From Microbacteriaceae bacterium UBA963 (GTDB taxonomy: Bacteria > Actinomycetota > Actinomycetes > Actinomycetales > Microbacteriaceae), in NCBI GenBank assembly GCA_002292955.1, contig DBCH01000004.1, positions 1 to 9,178 on the forward strand: DNA of 9,178 nt. Reading direction: 5' to 3'. Both the position numbers and the translations under genes were made by a program. A model generated the notes under the pieces. It was not told the origin of the DNA and searched no databases. It worked only from the letters and a program-made list of their open reading frames with translations. Positions 6,860 to 9,178 of the stretch are shown piece by piece; the stretch's first letter is position 1; every line of letters starts with the position of its first letter.

Positions 6860-7366
6860 ATGACATCACACGTTCTGAGCCTTCTCGTTGAGGACAAGCC
6901 GGGTCTGCTGACGCGCGTTGCCGGTCTTTTTGCGCGCCGCGGCTTCAACATCGAATCTCTTGCCGTGGGTCACTCCGAAATCGAGGGTCTCTCGCGAATC
7001 ACCGTTGTGGTTGACGTGGATCAGCTGCCGCTCGAGCAGGTGACCAAGCAACTCAACAAACTGGTCAACGTGATCAAGGTTGTTGAGCTTGACATCGACC
7101 AGTCGGTTCAGCGCGAGCACCTGCTGATCAAGGTCCGCGTTGACAACACCACTCGTTCCGCGGTGCTCGAAGCGGTTACGCTGTTTCGCGCGCGAGTTGT
7201 TGACGTCTCGCCCGATGCACTTGTTATTGAGGTCACCGGCGACTCGGGCAAAACGTCGGCTCTTTTGCGCGTTCTTGAGCCCTACGGGATCAAAGAAATC
7301 GCCCAGTCCGGCCGGTTGGCCATTGGCCGCGGCGCCAAGTCCATCACCGAACGCGTTTACAAGTAA
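6860..7366 (+). CDS. ilvN: Acetohydroxyacid synthase small, regulatory subunit
   Basis: The small subunit activates IlvB and confers valine feedback inhibition through its N-terminal ACT domain. The 168 residues are a normal length for the single-ACT type. The ACT domain covers roughly residues 3-80 and begins with LLVEDKPGLL (8-17) and RRGFNIESLAVG (26-37); the C-terminal half is the usual ACT_5-like domain ending in GRLAIGRGAKSITERVYK. The start at 6860 is set by the GGAGG spacing; an in-frame ATG two codons upstream (6854) is too close to it. The valine-site glycine and asparagine of E. coli IlvH (Gly14, Asn29) correspond to Gly15 and Asn30 here, whereas Asn11 corresponds to Asp12. The gene lies directly behind ilvB, and translation is probably coupled. 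Confidence 0.97.
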   Translation: MTSHVLSLLVEDKPGLLTRVAGLFARRGFNIESLAVGHSEIEGLSRITVVVDVDQLPLEQVTKQLNKLVNVIKVVELDIDQSVQREHLLIKVRVDNTTRSAVLEAVTLFRARVVDVSPDALVIEVTGDSGKTSALLRVLEPYGIKEIAQSGRLAIGRGAKSITERVYK

Positions 7367-7410
7367 CACCGCACAATCCGTTTTTCACAACTCACGAACC
7401 ACATAAACCC

Positions 7411-7416
7411 AAGGAG
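7411..7416 (+). promoter_or_regulatory. Shine-Dalgarno site of ilvC
   Basis: AAGGAG lies 7 bases before the GTG at 7424, supporting the GTG start of ilvC. The remaining ilvN-ilvC spacer (7367-7410) is A/C-rich and shows no hairpin or clear promoter. Confidence 0.8.
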
Positions 7417-7423
7417 AAGTACA

Positions 7424-8449
7424 GTGCTGGAAATTCACTACGACAAGGATGCAGACCTCGAGCTCATCAAGGGCAAGAAGGTTGCCATCATCGGCTACGG
7501 CTCGCAGGGCCACGCCCACGCGCTCAACCTTCACGACTCGGGCGTCGACGTGGTTGTTGGCCTGAAGGCCGGAAGCAAGTCAATCGCCAAGGCCGAAGAG
7601 GCGGGCCTCAAGGTCATGACCACGGCCGAGGCAGCAGCATGGGGTGACGTGGTGGTGATTCTCGCTCCCGACCAGGTGCAGCGCTTCCTCTTTGCCGACG
7701 ACGTCAAGCCCAACCTCACGCCGGGCAAGACCCTGGTCTTTGGTCACGGCTTCAACATCCGTTACGGCTACATTGAAGCTCCCGAGGGCGTTGACGTTAT
7801 TCTCGTTGCCCCCAAGGGTCCGGGCCACACCGTTCGTCGCGAGTACCAGGCCGGTCGCGGTGTTCCTGTGATCGTTGCCGTTGAGAATGACGCCTCGGGC
7901 AAGGCCTGGGACATGGCGTGGTCGTACTCCAAGGCCCTCGGCGCGCTTCGTGCCGGCGGTATCAAGACCACGTTCACCGAAGAGACCGAGACCGATCTCT
8001 TTGGCGAGCAGACCGTTCTGTGCGGTGGTACATCGCAGCTCGTCATGTACGGCTACGAGACTCTCGTTGAGGCCGGATACCAGCCCGAAATCGCCTACTT
8101 TGAGGTTCTGCACGAACTCAAGCTCATCGTTGACCTCATGTGGGAGGGTGGCATCGCCAAGCAGCGCTGGTCGGTCTCTGACACCGCTGAGTATGGAGAC
8201 TACGTCTCTGGCCCGCGCGTAATCGACCCGAGTGTGAAAGAGAACATGAAGGCCGTTCTCGCCGACATTCAGGACGGCACGTTTGCCAAGCGCTTCATTG
8301 CTGACCAAGACGCCGGTGCGCCCGAGTTCAAGGCGCTTCGCGAGAAGGGTGCTCAGCACCCCATCGAGGCCGTCGGTCGCAACCTGCGCGAAATGTTCGC
8401 CTGGCGTCCCCAGGACAAGGATTACACCGAGGGTTCGGCCGCTCGCTAG
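7424..8449 (+). CDS. ilvC: Ketol-acid reductoisomerase (class I, NADP-dependent)
   Basis: IlvC isomerises and reduces acetolactate or acetohydroxybutyrate to the dihydroxy acids used by IlvD, with Mg and NADPH. The 341 residues fit the short class I form. The Rossmann motif GYGSQGHAHALNL is at 24-36. The cofactor loop after strand 2 reads GLKAGSKS (46-53), with Lys48, Ser51 and Ser53 suited to the NADPH phosphate. Catalytic and metal residues are in place: His108 (GHGFNIRYG), Lys131 (PKGPGH), Asp191 and Glu195 (ETDLFGEQ), Glu227 and Glu231 (FEVLHELK) and Ser252 (SVSDTAEYGD). The start is GTG at 7424, with AAGGAG 7 bases upstream. It lies 57 bases after ilvN, and the next gene begins 13 bases after its stop with no terminator visible, so the unit may continue. 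Confidence 0.98.
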   Translation: MLEIHYDKDADLELIKGKKVAIIGYGSQGHAHALNLHDSGVDVVVGLKAGSKSIAKAEEAGLKVMTTAEAAAWGDVVVILAPDQVQRFLFADDVKPNLTPGKTLVFGHGFNIRYGYIEAPEGVDVILVAPKGPGHTVRREYQAGRGVPVIVAVENDASGKAWDMAWSYSKALGALRAGGIKTTFTEETETDLFGEQTVLCGGTSQLVMYGYETLVEAGYQPEIAYFEVLHELKLIVDLMWEGGIAKQRWSVSDTAEYGDYVSGPRVIDPSVKENMKAVLADIQDGTFAKRFIADQDAGAPEFKALREKGAQHPIEAVGRNLREMFAWRPQDKDYTEGSAAR

Positions 8450-8462
8450 ACAGTCGCGCCAG

Positions 8463-9008
8463 ATGAGCAAACAGGATGATGATGCCCTGACCTGGGCAGG
8501 TGACCCCGATCGGGACACCACCAACATCACGTGGAGTGCTCCGAAGGCACGCAAGTCGTCGACCAGTCGTTCGTCGAGTGGCGGGTTGAGTAGGCCACAA
8601 AGTGGCCGTATCGAAACCCCTGGTAAAGCTCGTTCGTCGAGTGGCGGCGTAGCCGCTGTATCGAGACGGAAGAAAGATGGTTTCGATACGCCGACTGCGT
8701 CGGCTACTCAACCAGCGACGACGAACGCGAACGTTGAGCTGATTGTCACGGCCGTTTTTGCCGCGTGCTACCTGCTCATCACCGTTGCGTGGCTGATTGT
8801 GGCGCTCCGTAACCCGCTCGCGATTGCCGACCCTGTGGGCAACGCCATGTTCACCCTGGGACTGTGGGCCGCGGTTGCGGCCGGGCCTCTCGTGTGCGGC
8901 GGCATCGTTGTTCTGGCCAAGCACCAGTCACTGCTCAAGCGATTGCTGCTTTTTGTGCTCGGCATCCTGGTTCTCATTCCGTGGCCGTATCTGGCGTGGG
9001 CATCGTGA
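8463..9008 (+). CDS. Predicted three-helix membrane protein with a repeat-derived linker; function unknown
   Basis: I do not recognise a function for this 181-residue protein. Residues 1-31 are a polar, acidic N-terminus (DDDALTWAGDPDRD, then NITWSAPK). Residues 36-88 are a low-complexity Ser/Arg/Gly/Thr linker encoded entirely by inserted palindromic repeats, with RSSSGG occurring twice (36-41 and 57-62). Three hydrophobic segments follow at about 92-114, 128-152 and 159-180. The ATG at 8463 is preferred: upstream in-frame codons are the ilvC shadow, and there is no Met or Val start between the repeats and the first helix. No Shine-Dalgarno is visible; the start lies 13 bases after the ilvC stop, so translation may rely on reinitiation. 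Its stop overlaps the next gene by 4 bases. The frame is open through the whole repeat cluster, so the gene appears intact. Without the repeats it would be about 130 residues. Confidence 0.8.
   Translation: MSKQDDDALTWAGDPDRDTTNITWSAPKARKSSTSRSSSGGLSRPQSGRIETPGKARSSSGGVAAVSRRKKDGFDTPTASATQPATTNANVELIVTAVFAACYLLITVAWLIVALRNPLAIADPVGNAMFTLGLWAAVAAGPLVCGGIVVLAKHQSLLKRLLLFVLGILVLIPWPYLAWAS
8567..8584 (+). repeat. 18-bp direct repeat, copy 1 (half palindromic element)
   Basis: TCGTTCGTCGAGTGGCGG here is identical to 8630-8647, 63 bases downstream (21 codons, so the frame is kept). In the second copy it is the left half of a complete palindromic element; here it breaks off into the left arm of element 1. 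Confidence 0.9.
8584..8618 (+). repeat. Palindromic repeat element 1
   Basis: This 35-base element has left arm GGTTGAGTA, stem GGCCAC, loop AAA, stem GTGGCC and right arm GTATCGAAACC. The stem pairs perfectly and the outer GGTT/AACC also pair. Its arms are the same as those of element 3 read in reverse. Two of the three forward frames meet stops in the left arm (TGA or TAG); the gene uses the only open one. Confidence 0.9.
8630..8647 (+). repeat. 18-bp direct repeat, copy 2
   Basis: This is the second copy of TCGTTCGTCGAGTGGCGG (first at 8567-8584). Here it leads into the full hairpin of element 2. Both copies encode RSSSGG. Confidence 0.9.
8636..8667 (+). repeat. Palindromic repeat element 2 (diverged)
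   Basis: The left arm is GTCGAGTG, the stem GCGGC, the loop GTA, the stem GCCGC and the right arm TGTATCGAGAC. The arms are related to those of elements 1 and 3 (GGTTGAGTA and GTATCGAAACC) with substitutions and a shorter stem. It has the same orientation as element 1. Confidence 0.8.
8679..8713 (-). repeat. Palindromic repeat element 3 (inverted)
   Basis: Read on the minus strand this 35-base element has left arm GGTTGAGTA, stem GCCGAC, loop GCA, stem GTCGGC and right arm GTATCGAAACC. Arms and total length equal element 1; only stem and loop differ, and the stem still pairs. Beyond it, CGACGAACG (8719-8727) is the reverse complement of CGTTCGTCG, which precedes elements 1 and 2. Confidence 0.9.
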
Positions 9009-9178
9009 GCGCCGCATCAACTTCGGGAATCAGTGAAGAGAAACGCCCGGTTCCCGGCGGGGCTCCTTTGGCGGTGTGGCTCATCGCTCGCATCGTCACA
9101 ATCGTCGTGTCGTTCCTGCTCTTCGGATATGCCGCGTGGTCAGGTGTTGGAAACTTCTTGGGTGTTCAGAATCAGAGC
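9005..9178 (+). CDS. N-terminal part of a membrane protein of unknown function, cut by window edge
   Basis: A GTG start at 9005 overlaps the TGA of the preceding gene by 4 bases (GTGA), and the frame is open for 58 codons to the window edge. The visible part has a polar N-terminus of about 20 residues (Ser/Thr, then EEKRPVPGG) and one clear hydrophobic segment at about residues 22-45 (APLAVWLIARIVTIVVSFLL onward). This suggests a cytoplasmic N-terminus followed by a membrane helix. The tight overlap and a second membrane gene of similar layout suggest the two are translated together and may act together, but no family is recognisable from this fragment. No strong Shine-Dalgarno precedes the GTG, so translation is probably coupled. 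Confidence 0.65.
   Translation, partial: MSAASTSGISEEKRPVPGGAPLAVWLIARIVTIVVSFLLFGYAAWSGVGNFLGVQNQS

Noticed and set aside
8283..8462. 60-codon upstream extension of the repeat-containing gene
   Set aside because: These codons are ilvC read in another frame; the ATG at 8463 begins an acidic N-terminus that looks like real coding sequence.
7580..8554. Minus-strand open frame (324 codons) over ilvC and beyond
   Set aside because: It is antisense to ilvC with shadow-like composition and no family motifs.
8567..8727. CRISPR-like array
   Set aside because: The repeats are palindromic, differ in orientation and sequence, have no uniform spacers and lie inside an open frame.

Overview
The window is high-GC DNA (about 65% G+C in the core-gene lines I counted). 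It looks like an actinobacterium, probably of the Microbacteriaceae/Micrococcales type. The basis is the protein sequences, the tightly packed genes with 1-8 base overlaps, a promoter that appears to give a leaderless mRNA, and a short palindromic repeat family of a kind I associate with that group. Family placement is inference; nothing was searched.

Left half, minus strand (3175 down to 1): a gene for a TIM-barrel sugar-phosphate isomerase/epimerase-like protein, a 71-residue two-helix membrane protein of unknown function, cysD and cysN. The last three are chained by overlaps. CysD and CysN form the sulfate adenylyltransferase that makes adenosine phosphosulfate (APS), the first step of sulfate assimilation. 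cysN runs off the left edge, so any CysC fusion and the rest of the pathway are out of view.

Middle, 3176-3315: a 140-base divergent promoter region. The -10 element for ilvD lies so close to the ATG that transcription probably starts on the start codon.

Right half, plus strand (3316-8449): ilvD, ilvB, ilvN and ilvC, which encode the three common enzymes of valine and isoleucine synthesis. Acetohydroxyacid synthase (IlvB + IlvN) makes the acetohydroxy acid, IlvC reduces and isomerises it, and IlvD dehydrates it to the keto acid. The last ~98 codons of ilvD have clearly different codon use from the rest of the gene, suggesting a recombined segment or an assembly strain switch.

Right end (8463-9178): two uncharacterised membrane-protein genes follow ilvC closely, the second running off the edge. 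The first carries the most unusual feature of the window: three palindromic repeat elements plus a half copy, inserted in frame and translated as a Ser/Arg/Gly/Thr-rich linker just before the first membrane helix. Two elements have identical arms but different stem sequences that still pair perfectly.

I found no rRNA, tRNA, CRISPR array, transposase gene, riboswitch or convincing intrinsic terminator. Apart from the repeat-containing gene, the window is ordinary core metabolism.
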